Assembly (NCBI GenBank): GCA_011526275.1
Contig: WTJP01000031.1
Span: 1-12,441, forward strand
DNA length: 12,441 nt
Reading direction: 5' to 3'
Origin: Candidatus Arcticimaribacter sp.
GTDB lineage: Bacteria; Bacteroidota; Bacteroidia; Flavobacteriales; Flavobacteriaceae
The notes beneath the pieces are model-generated. The model worked only from the letters and a program-made list of their open reading frames with translations. It searched no databases and was not told where the DNA came from. Numbering within the stretch: the stretch's first letter is position 1; each line of letters begins with the position of its first letter. Of this stretch, positions 6,858 to 12,441 are shown piece by piece. The position numbers and the translations under genes are program-made.

Positions 6858-7778
6858 CTATTTTTCAAAAGCTGCCTTCTCGGGGTACAAGCGCTTAAGG
6901 AAAGGTTCTACATGAGCACGATGTGCATCGGTTGCGTGCTCTGTATCATTTAAACAAAATAATTGTGGATTGTATTTTCGAATATACTTATCGTAGTTGG
7001 TGCGGTGCACACGAATACGGCAAGACTCTTTTCTTCCCACATATTTTAGCACCCCCGTTTTATTGACCAAACCATAGTAAATTATCAAAATGCGTTGGAT
7101 GTCGGTTTTATCGCGAAAGCGGTTGTAAAAAGAGGCGTCTAACTCTTCTTTAAAGACCTTCTCCACAATCGCTTTATAATCACTCTTTAAACCAGCATCG
7201 ATATTGTGATGGGATGTAATGGGATAAAAGCGATTGTACTTCTTCTTGAAAATGGTGTAGGCATTCTCAATGGCCAATCGGTAATTGTTGATTTTAATGT
7301 TGAGTCCTTTTTTGAGCTGAATTTTCAGCTTAATCAAAGGGTTATACTTCATTCGCATGATGGGAAGACCGTCTTGAAAAAAGAAAGAGGGAGGCAAATC
7401 GGCATTGACAAACATATCGTCGTTGGCATAGAGGAAATGCTCTGAAAGGTCGGGTATTTTATAAATAAAATAGTCCAATACACTAGAATTAAAGGTGGGC
7501 AAAATCGACTTTGGGAGCAAGGTGCTGTGATCAACAATCTCAATTTTTGGATGATTAACATCGAGAAAAGGGGGAACTTGATTGTCGGTAACAATGAATA
7601 TTTTACGAATCCAAGGTAAATGCTTGTCGATGGAGCGCAAGGAATATTTTAGTTCTTGATTGTCTTGATAACGCCCCGTGGTATTGATTTCCTTTTTTAA
7701 ATAGGGTTGTCGTTTTTTTAACCAGGCCGGGTCGTTCCCATCTACCCACAAGTAGACCAAATCAATTTTTAATTCCAT
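6858..7778 (-). CDS. Stealth-family sugar-phosphate transferase (second of two)
   Basis: A 306-residue second Stealth protein, convergent with the first and clearly diverged from it. CR1 is at 5-19 (IDLVYLWVDGNDPAW). CR2 spans about 37-138 (YQDNQELKYSLRSIDKHLPWIRKIFIVTD, PTFNSSVLDYFIYKIPDLSEHF, ANDDMF). CR3 lies around 188-235 (TSHHNID, FYNRFRD). CR4 is at 273-278 (LFCLND), and it ends in LYPEKAAFEK, echoing the first protein's LPEKSSFEV. The middle is rich in Lys and hydrophobic residues (KLKIQLKKGLNIKINNYRL). ATG 7778 directly precedes the conserved CR1 start. Its CR1 (WVDGNDP) and CR2 (RYQDN-ELKYSLRS) are closer to the common capsule-type Stealth pattern than those of the first protein. 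It likely moves a sugar-1-phosphate in the cytoplasm; the substrate is unknown. Confidence 0.92.
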   Translation of the reverse strand: MELKIDLVYLWVDGNDPAWLKKRQPYLKKEINTTGRYQDNQELKYSLRSIDKHLPWIRKIFIVTDNQVPPFLDVNHPKIEIVDHSTLLPKSILPTFNSSVLDYFIYKIPDLSEHFLYANDDMFVNADLPPSFFFQDGLPIMRMKYNPLIKLKIQLKKGLNIKINNYRLAIENAYTIFKKKYNRFYPITSHHNIDAGLKSDYKAIVEKVFKEELDASFYNRFRDKTDIQRILIIYYGLVNKTGVLKYVGRKESCRIRVHRTNYDKYIRKYNPQLFCLNDTEHATDAHRAHVEPFLKRLYPEKAAFEK

Positions 7779-7826
7779 GTAACGCGATTATTTCTTTGCT
7801 TAATTGTCCCAAATAGAAATCCACAT

Positions 7827-7834
7827 CAAAAATA
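7827..7834 (-). promoter_or_regulatory. Putative -7 promoter element of the second Stealth gene
   Basis: On the minus strand TATTTTTG matches TAnnTTTG exactly and lies about 49 nt upstream of the ATG at 7778, giving a leader of roughly 40 nt. No TTG is found 17-23 bp further upstream, so this rests on the -7 element alone. Confidence 0.3.
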
Positions 7835-7895
7835 ACCTTTTCCTCGATACCCTACCCCCTGTTTCTCTAGCACAATAGAAAATGTTAAAATTTGA

Positions 7896-7940
7896 TGTAA
7901 CCTTTGCTTCTCTTTGAAAAAATGTTACGTTTGCGTTACA
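7896..7940. promoter_or_regulatory. Candidate operator: GTTAC-type inverted half-sites around the promoter
   Basis: TGTAAC at 7896-7901 and its exact inverse GTTACA at 7935-7940 bracket the core promoter. A further TGTTACG lies at 7922-7928, overlapping the -7 element. GCGTTACAT (7933-7941) also occurs, inverted, at 7777-7785 around the start codon of the divergent Stealth gene. The layout would suit repression, possibly by the Xre protein encoded in the same transcript. The half-sites are short, so chance is not excluded. Confidence 0.3.
7903..7933 (+). promoter_or_regulatory. Bacteroidota-type promoter (TTTG-N19-TAnnTTTG) of the membrane protein/Xre cassette
   Basis: TTTG at 7903-7906 and TACGTTTG at 7926-7933 are separated by 19 bp, an exact fit to the Bacteroidota housekeeping promoter pattern. 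Transcription should start near 7939, giving a leader of about 20 nt to ATG 7959. This is the best promoter in the window. It also decides the gene start, because the frame can be extended to a TTG at 7914 that lies inside the promoter. Confidence 0.75.
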
Positions 7941-7958
7941 TTTAAAAACCATTTTATC

Positions 7959-8354
7959 ATGAACGAAGTTCTACTTATCCCCATTTTAGCCATTTTAACG
8001 GGTATTTTAATCCCAATAGCTGTCTTTATTTGGCAGTATCAGGAAAACAAAGACAAACGAAGAACAGTACTCGAAATTGCTAAACACCTCGATGACCCGC
8101 AAAAGCTGGATGAATTAATGCAAATTTTTGAAGAGCGTAAAAAAGAGCCCATTGATTATAGACGAAACGGAGTAATCACCCTTTTCGTGGGAATTGGCCT
8201 TTACCTTTTTGGTTATGTTTGGATGGGTACCGTTTTAGAGGGTGTGGGCATGCTCGTTGGCACCATTGGCATTGGAACCTTGATTGCAGGTTACCTCTAC
8301 CCCAACACCGGGAAGGAACTCACCAATGCTGTTGAGCAATTTGAAAAGCGTTAG
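7959..8354 (+). CDS. Small three-helix membrane protein, DUF6249-like
   Basis: A 131-residue predicted inner-membrane protein with helices at about 4-25, 70-90 and 92-114. Between the first two is a charged cytoplasmic segment (26-68) with YQENKDKRRTVLEIAKHLDDPQKLDELMQIF. The arrangement (helix, then a short basic region followed by an 'alpha-helical LD' region and two glycine-rich helices) resembles small Bacteroidota membrane proteins annotated as DUF6249; I recognise this by pattern and cannot confirm it. ATG 7959 is chosen because the promoter (7903-7933) runs through the 15-codon extension that starts at TTG 7914. The Xre regulator gene begins 2 nt after the stop, so the two are co-transcribed. 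Its role is unknown; the pairing suggests that the regulator controls, or is controlled by, the membrane protein. Confidence 0.75.
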   Translation: MNEVLLIPILAILTGILIPIAVFIWQYQENKDKRRTVLEIAKHLDDPQKLDELMQIFEERKKEPIDYRRNGVITLFVGIGLYLFGYVWMGTVLEGVGMLVGTIGIGTLIAGYLYPNTGKELTNAVEQFEKR

Positions 8355-8356
8355 CC

Positions 8357-8569
8357 TTGGGAAAAAACCACCAAAAGCTACGCAACAAGCTCGAAGCGTT
8401 TAGGAGGGCTGCTGGGCTAACCCAGCAAGAATTATCAGAAGCTGCAGAAGTATCAAGAAAAAGTATCAATGCCATTGAAAATGGAATTTATGTACCTTCT
8501 ACTGTACTCGCATTGAAGATTGCCAAAACGCTGGATTGCACTGTAGAAGAAATTTTTCAATTGCCATAA
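8357..8569 (+). CDS. Xre-family helix-turn-helix transcriptional regulator (YozG-like)
   Basis: A 70-residue single-domain DNA-binding protein. The HTH spans about 7-63: LRNKLEAFRRAAGLTQQELSEAAEVSRKSINAIENGIYVPS contains helix 2 (TQQELSEAAEV) and the recognition helix (SRKSINAIENG), followed by LALKIAKTLDCTVEEIFQL. This pattern is typical of the small YozG/YgzD-type regulators that sit beside small membrane proteins. The only usable start in the open frame is TTG at 8357, since a stop lies at 8342-8344 and no ATG or GTG precedes the domain. With the membrane-protein stop 2 nt upstream, translation is probably coupled, which would keep the regulator scarce relative to its partner. It may bind the GTTAC half-sites at the shared promoter. 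Assignment as a regulator is sure; its target is inferred. Confidence 0.9.
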   Translation: MGKNHQKLRNKLEAFRRAAGLTQQELSEAAEVSRKSINAIENGIYVPSTVLALKIAKTLDCTVEEIFQLP

Positions 8570-8601
8570 ACGATATCCGTACCAATGAATTCATTTTTGC
8601 T

Positions 8602-9381
8602 TTAATCGGACAATAACGACTCCCACGGGTTAACTTCCATCTCATCGATTTTTAAATCATCTAAGCCTTTTTGATCAAAAGGATTCTCAATGTATTCTTG
8701 AACATTGTAAAGTGCCATAAGAACAAAGCTGATTAGTAATGAAAAGAAAAGCGATATAACTGTTTCCACCGTATAATCAAAAGATGATTGTCCCACTACT
8801 AGTTGAGAATCATATAAAAATGGTGAGAGGTAGATGAAAATCAAACAGTATTTACGTAGAGAAATTGGAGTTTCATGGATTTTCGTCCCCCGAAGTTTTT
8901 CAGCAGATAAAAAGAGTTCGTTTTTAACCTGAATTAAGCTATCCTTTTCACGTTCATTAAAAAGATGCTTATACGAATTCAATAGCAGTAAAATACTTTT
9001 TCTCTTCTGTCTTAGCAAATCAAAATTTTGATTTTTCCCTGTAGATTTTATGTAACTAACCAACAATTGTTGTGCACAAAGTAATTCAGAATATAGCGTA
9101 TTATAGTCTTCTTTATCTACACCGTTGACTGCGTAAAATATATTTGAAATATCAATGATTTTATTCCTAAATTCAGCAAAAGTCTCAATGGAATCTTGTC
9201 TTCTTTGGTAAGCACTAGTAATAGAAAAAACCAAAGGGAATACAATAGCGATGCTTACAATAGTAAAATCTATAGTCAATCGGATATTGAAATAATTATA
9301 GATAAAATAAACAATTACAGTCTCAACCAATATGATTGAAACCCTGTAATTAAAAACTGAGGTAATAGCGTTGTTTTCCAT
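8602..9381 (-). CDS. Four-helix membrane protein with bestrophin-like layout
   Basis: A 259-residue protein I do not recognise by name. Predicted helices are at about 14-29, 37-57, 175-192 and 203-226, with a 115-residue cytoplasmic, mostly helical segment between the second and third. Bestrophin anion channels (UPF0187) share this two-plus-two plan. Two places fit that family remotely: SAYQRRQDSIETFAEFRNKI right after helix 2 (compare SYxRWWE...R in bestrophins) and NPFDQKGLDDLKID at 233-246 after the last helix (compare the PFG..DDLPLD stretch). The hallmark tryptophans are absent. The gene starts 11 nt after the PorP/SprF-like stop codon and is probably the last gene of that operon. The DNA here is AT-rich (15 G+C in the 60 bases at 9241-9300). 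Function is unknown; an ion channel or a membrane scaffold are options. Confidence 0.6.
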   Translation of the reverse strand: MENNAITSVFNYRVSIILVETVIVYFIYNYFNIRLTIDFTIVSIAIVFPLVFSITSAYQRRQDSIETFAEFRNKIIDISNIFYAVNGVDKEDYNTLYSELLCAQQLLVSYIKSTGKNQNFDLLRQKRKSILLLLNSYKHLFNEREKDSLIQVKNELFLSAEKLRGTKIHETPISLRKYCLIFIYLSPFLYDSQLVVGQSSFDYTVETVISLFFSLLISFVLMALYNVQEYIENPFDQKGLDDLKIDEMEVNPWESLLSD

Positions 9382-9392
9382 TGCATAATTAT

Positions 9393-10301
9393 TTATTCAG
9401 CAGTCGCTTGTTCCTCTTCGGATTCGGTCTCGGCTTTTTCACCCACTCGAATTATCAATCCAAATTCATGCGCACTTAATTGGCTCATTACGTTACTTAA
9501 CCCGCCATATGTATCATAGGAATAGGATATAGAAATCATTTCAGTTAAATCACATTTTGTTTTGTAGGATATGATACTAGCTGTCCTTATCCCCACTCCA
9601 AAACCATATTTCATTTTGTAATTTGCCCAAATAACACCTTCAGATATTGACTTAATTCCACTGGAATTCCTGTAGATAAACCTTGGTTCAATATTTAGAT
9701 TTTCCTTAACCTTCAAGGGTACTCCCATAGCCATATAAAAATGAACTCTATCTCGGGCATTTAAATAAATTTCATCGTTCCGCTTTGCATTGAACAGTCT
9801 TGGCATGGCAGCAGAAAACCAGAAGGAATTATTCTGATACAGAACGCCTACACCTACATTAGGATTAAGCCTACTCATGTCTCGTTTTGCGGGGTCAACC
9901 GTTTGGCTATAAGAAGTCAAGTTCGTTGTATTTGCTCTAAACGAATTCAATCCTGCTTTTAATCCTAAGAAAATATTAGAATCATTATCCAAAGTCAATT
10001 TATATGAAAAATCAACCGACACAAATGTTTGTTTTTCAATAAAAACCTCATCTGAAATGACCGAAATACCAAGTCCCACATTATTCCCCCTAGCCAGAGA
10101 ATAAGCAAATGAAATCGTTTTGGGACTTTGATCTATTGATGCCCATTGATTCCTTGAATTAAAATTAAATGCTTGGCCTTCTGCACCTGCATGAGCGGGA
10201 TTTATAAGTGGCATTTGATAATCTATCAATGCTAGATAGGTGTCTTGTTGAGCGATTAATTGAACAGATACAAACAATAAAAATATAAAGTGTTTTTTCA
10301 T
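9393..10301 (-). CDS. Type IX secretion system outer-membrane protein, PorP/SprF family
   Basis: A 302-residue outer-membrane beta-barrel protein. It has an N-terminal signal peptide (MKKHFIFLLFVSVQLIAQ, cut near residue 18) and the family's start motif INPAHAG at 33-39, followed by NQW at 51-53. Repeated amphipathic strands (NVGLGISVIS, FVSVDFSYKLTL, GVGVLYQNNSFWFSAAMPRLF, YGFGVGIRTASIISY) are typical of PorP/SprF. The C-terminus is unusual: after the last strand (FGLIIRVG) comes a short acidic tail (EKAETESEEEQATAE). PorP/SprF proteins are encoded next to large T9SS-exported adhesins and help place or anchor them at the surface, as SprF does for SprB in Flavobacterium. Here the start codon lies 4 nt after the adhesin stop codon, which makes the partnership very likely. 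It is a paralogue-type partner, not the core PorP, because no core T9SS genes are near. Confidence 0.92.
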   Translation of the reverse strand: MKKHFIFLLFVSVQLIAQQDTYLALIDYQMPLINPAHAGAEGQAFNFNSRNQWASIDQSPKTISFAYSLARGNNVGLGISVISDEVFIEKQTFVSVDFSYKLTLDNDSNIFLGLKAGLNSFRANTTNLTSYSQTVDPAKRDMSRLNPNVGVGVLYQNNSFWFSAAMPRLFNAKRNDEIYLNARDRVHFYMAMGVPLKVKENLNIEPRFIYRNSSGIKSISEGVIWANYKMKYGFGVGIRTASIISYKTKCDLTEMISISYSYDTYGGLSNVMSQLSAHEFGLIIRVGEKAETESEEEQATAE

Positions 10302-10305
10302 TCCA

Positions 10306-12441
10306 TTATCGTGTTAAATACAGCCATCCTTTGTAATCTAAACTCCCATTATTTTCAAAATCGATAATATAATAGTAGGCTCCTTCAGGGAGTTCTTTTC
10401 CATCCAAATTTCCATTCCATTCATTTCTATAGTTTTGCTGATTGAAAATTAATTTACCTGACCGTGCATAAATCCAAACTTGATTATTGGGATAACGTTC
10501 AATCGCAGGATCATACCAAGTGTCATTTACGCCATCTCCATTGGGGGACAGGAAAGTTGCAATACTAAAATTGAGATCTGTAAAGTTTTCCGGTTTATCA
10601 TTTGGGTCATTCGGATTATTCCCCGCATTAACTTCATCCAAATTAGAAATCCCGTCTCCATCGCTATCGTTATATGGGTTACAATTCTCAGCATCAAATT
10701 CATCTTTTACTCCATCTTCGTCACAATCGTTCAATCTAGACTCATACGCGTCGATTATTCCATCCGCATCAAAATCGTCATCGAAAGGAGAATTGTTTAG
10801 ATTTTCATCTTCATTGGAGCTGTCAACACCATCGTTATCATCGTCAAAATCAATATAATTAGGAATTCCATCTCCATCAGTATCTAAATACCCCCCTGCT
10901 GTGGGGCTAATTTCATCTCGTGTAAATATCCCATCATTATCATCATCGGGGTCTAAATAATCATATATCCCGTCATTGTCTGTATCCAGGGGAATTCCCA
11001 AATAAAACTCTTCAATTGTAGGAACCCCATCATTATCATCGTCTGAATCTAAATAATTCGGCACTCCATCCCCGTCAAAATCAATAGCGTCTATTGGATT
11101 ACCATCTTGATTCATATCTGCGCCTTCTTCAATTGTTGGTATTCCATCCCCATCATCGTCAGTATCAAAATAATCTGGTATCCCATCTTGATCGGTATCT
11201 TGTGCATCATTTGGATTATAATCTTGATTGGGATCTGGATTTTCAAACTCTGTAAATACCCCATCATTTTCATCATCAGGATCCAAATAATTACTTATAT
11301 CATCATTGTCAAAATCATCTGAAAGTTGCCATAACTTCGTTTCACCTTGTGTCTCAAAACGACTATAGATATGATCTCCGTCATCGTCTGGATCAATAGG
11401 GTTGATTAAGCCGTCTGCATCAGTATCAGAGGTAATTCTTCTCCTATCTACTAATACTAAGGGAACTTTTTCTGTAGTTAATTCAATGATATCTTCTTGC
11501 CCTTGATCAATGGTCACAGAACTATTTATTGAAGGTATGGGTACGCGTGTATCTCCATAAGTTGTATTAACATATCCCAGCAGTACTTCGTAAACTCCAT
11601 CTTGATTGGCATCGTTAATCACACCAGGTTCAGGAGGGTGTATAAAGGAAAGATAACCTTCGCCTAGATCACTCTTTTCCTCCAGTTTTTGCGATTGAAG
11701 TTTAGGTTCTCCAGAGCGAATCGTAAACAAGCCTGCGTCGGCACCTCCCGTAATTTTCTTCCTTATTTTCCATTTTCCTACGCCTTTTATTGTTGGAGAT
11801 TTGAGCTTGATTTCTCCTTTATTTCCGAATCTGCCGTAGTGAATTCTGTAGGATTGATAAACAGTAATGAATTGGTGTTCTCGCCAATCTATTACCCCAT
11901 CGTTATCATCGTCGATGTCTTCATTATTTCCAACACCGTCATTATCAATGTCTCTTGATTCTTTTGGATTTTTCGGGAAAGTATCTTGTTGGTCTTGCAC
12001 ACCATCGTTGTCGTCATCATTATCTGAATTATCGCCTATACCGTCAAAATCAGTGTCTTTACTTTCTCTGGGATCGTTGGGAAAGGCATCTAGCCCATCT
12101 TCAACGCCATCTCCGTCGGTGTCTTGTATTAATGGATTACAACCTTTTACTATTTCTTCGCCATCATTTAGCCCATCACCATCAGAATCTTTATTTAGTG
12201 GATCGGTGTTATAGATGGCTTCTTGCCCATCTGACATCCCATCATTATCATCATCATTGTCTTTATTGTTACCAATACCATCCCCATCTGCATCGAATTG
12301 CTCTGAGGCATCTAATGGGAATTCATCTTCAAAGTCATTTACCCCGTCACCGTCGGTATCAGCATTCAGGGGATTGGTTCCTCTTTGTATTTCATCACCA
12401 TCTTGTAAATTATCTCCATCAGTATCTGGATTTAATGGATC
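10306..12441 (-). CDS. T9SS-exported thrombospondin type 3 repeat adhesin, C-terminal 711 residues (5' end outside window)
   Basis: The frame is open from the window edge to the TAA at 10306-10308, so this is the C-terminal 711 residues of a longer protein; the ATG at 12237 is internal, because the repeat pattern continues upstream of it. Residues 1-191 form a calcium-binding TSP3 array (units such as DTDGDGVEDGLDAFPNDP and DNDDDNDG). Residues about 192-338 are a non-repeat domain with cadherin-like features (GADAGLFTI, then DANQDGVYEVLLGY). Residues about 339-608 are a second TSP3 array (DTDQDGIPDYFDTDDDGDG and variants). Residues about 620-711 are a type B T9SS sorting domain of the gliding-motility C-terminal family (SPNGDGVNDTW, NQVWIYARSGKLIF, EWNGN, LPEGAYYYIIDF, KGWLYLTR). 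The protein is extremely acidic and should rigidify with Ca2+. It is exported by T9SS to the surface with the PorP/SprF-like protein encoded 4 nt downstream. Confidence 0.93.
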   Translation of the reverse strand, partial: DPLNPDTDGDNLQDGDEIQRGTNPLNADTDGDGVNDFEDEFPLDASEQFDADGDGIGNNKDNDDDNDGMSDGQEAIYNTDPLNKDSDGDGLNDGEEIVKGCNPLIQDTDGDGVEDGLDAFPNDPRESKDTDFDGIGDNSDNDDDNDGVQDQQDTFPKNPKESRDIDNDGVGNNEDIDDDNDGVIDWREHQFITVYQSYRIHYGRFGNKGEIKLKSPTIKGVGKWKIRKKITGGADAGLFTIRSGEPKLQSQKLEEKSDLGEGYLSFIHPPEPGVINDANQDGVYEVLLGYVNTTYGDTRVPIPSINSSVTIDQGQEDIIELTTEKVPLVLVDRRRITSDTDADGLINPIDPDDDGDHIYSRFETQGETKLWQLSDDFDNDDISNYLDPDDENDGVFTEFENPDPNQDYNPNDAQDTDQDGIPDYFDTDDDGDGIPTIEEGADMNQDGNPIDAIDFDGDGVPNYLDSDDDNDGVPTIEEFYLGIPLDTDNDGIYDYLDPDDDNDGIFTRDEISPTAGGYLDTDGDGIPNYIDFDDDNDGVDSSNEDENLNNSPFDDDFDADGIIDAYESRLNDCDEDGVKDEFDAENCNPYNDSDGDGISNLDEVNAGNNPNDPNDKPENFTDLNFSIATFLSPNGDGVNDTWYDPAIERYPNNQVWIYARSGKLIFNQQNYRNEWNGNLDGKELPEGAYYYIIDFENNGSLDYKGWLYLTR
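10309..10584 (-). other. T9SS type B C-terminal sorting domain (gliding-motility-associated) of the adhesin
   Basis: The last ~92 codons of the adhesin encode the sorting domain recognised by the T9SS. Visible landmarks are FLSPNGDGVNDTW, the strand VWIYARSGKLIF, EWNGNLDGKELPEGAYYY and the end motif GWLYLTR. Type B domains of this sort typically need a PorP/SprF-family partner, which is the next gene. Confidence 0.88.
10618..11427 (-). repeat. Second TSP3 repeat array of the adhesin
   Basis: About 270 codons of degenerate units with the form D-T-D-x-D-G-I-x-x-Y-x-D-x-D-D-D-x-D-G-x followed by a short TxEE-type linker. The [IV]-x-[DN]-Y positions fall 32-39 residues apart. At DNA level the antisense of GATGATGATAAYGATGG recurs (for example near 11030, 10940 and 10825), so the region is prone to recombination or length change. 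Confidence 0.85.
11428..11868 (-). other. Non-repeat, cadherin-like domain between the two TSP3 arrays
   Basis: About 147 codons with ordinary composition splitting the Asp-rich arrays. The order KWKIRKKITGGADAGLFTI, a stretch ending in LSFIHPPEP, then NDANQDGVYEVLLGYVNT and SSVTI, matches the pattern of bacterial cadherin-like modules (xDAxLFxI ... LxFxxPPxx ... DxDNxYxVxV). It may be the functional head displayed between two stiff calcium-bound rods. The assignment rests on motif reading only. Confidence 0.5.
11869..12441 (-). repeat. First TSP3 repeat array of the adhesin (continues past the window edge)
   Basis: At least 191 codons of TSP3 units. Three of them follow a longer pattern, D-x-F-P-x-[DN]-x-x-E-[SQ] followed by D.D.DGIG-N..D.DDDNDG, unlike the second array, whose units lack the FP-DP-ES segment. 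The two arrays therefore expanded separately or came from different sources. Confidence 0.85.

Noticed and set aside
7914..7958. TTG-initiated extension of the small membrane protein
   Set aside because: The -7 promoter element and the expected transcription start lie inside it; ATG 7959 directly precedes the first membrane helix.
10480..12214. Several plus-strand open frames (10480-10800, 10520-10858, 11107-11322, 11689-11958, 11867-12214)
   Set aside because: They are the antisense of the Asp-rich repeat region, which lacks stop codons on the other strand by composition; their products are low-complexity Ser/Ile-rich with no recognisable domain.
10306..12441. Regularly spaced repeats resembling a CRISPR array or tandem satellite
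   Set aside because: The repeats are degenerate, keep one open frame, and encode DxDxDG calcium-binding TSP3 units; there are no identical repeat/spacer pairs.

Overview
The window is a piece of a Bacteroidota chromosome, most likely from the Flavobacteriales. The evidence is a type IX secretion (T9SS) adhesin with a gliding-motility-type C-terminal domain next to a PorP/SprF partner, several promoter elements of the Bacteroidota type (TAnnTTTG, in one case with TTTG 19 bp upstream), weak Shine-Dalgarno sequences, and flavobacterial-looking protein variants. I cannot name a genus. No tRNA, rRNA, insertion sequence, integrase or CRISPR array is visible, and no gene-free stretch exceeds 300 bases.

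Left part (1-5742) is compact housekeeping. An ECF sigma factor overlaps a divergent Nramp-like transporter, followed by lipoyl synthase (lipA). lipA converges on lpxK (lipid A 4'-kinase) with overlapping stop codons. lpxK diverges from a Nif3/DUF34 metal protein, with a dyad-symmetric promoter region between them. The Nif3 gene is followed after 3 nt by a coiled-coil protein of the zinc-ribbon family that has lost all of its cysteines. A strong rho-independent terminator closes this unit.

Middle part (5743-8569) holds two Stealth-family sugar-phosphate transferases placed tail to tail 9 bp apart, with no other polysaccharide gene nearby. After them comes a small cassette under the best promoter in the window: a three-helix membrane protein followed 2 nt later by a 70-residue Xre-type regulator that starts with TTG. 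GTTAC-containing half-sites lie around that promoter.

Right part (8602-12441), on the minus strand, reads as a three-gene operon: a long Asp-rich thrombospondin-type-3 repeat adhesin (cut off by the window edge; its frame stays open to base 12441), its PorP/SprF-like outer-membrane partner, and a four-helix membrane protein of bestrophin-like layout. Parts of this block look clearly AT-richer than the left half. The likely logic is export of the adhesin through T9SS and its attachment at the cell surface with PorP/SprF; the role of the third gene is unknown.

I do not see a clear-cut new system. The best candidates for new biology are the Xre/membrane-protein cassette with its possible operators, the bestrophin-like protein tied to a T9SS adhesin pair, the paired Stealth enzymes, and two conserved-family proteins whose metal ligands are missing (the Nramp-like transporter and the Cys-less zinc ribbon).
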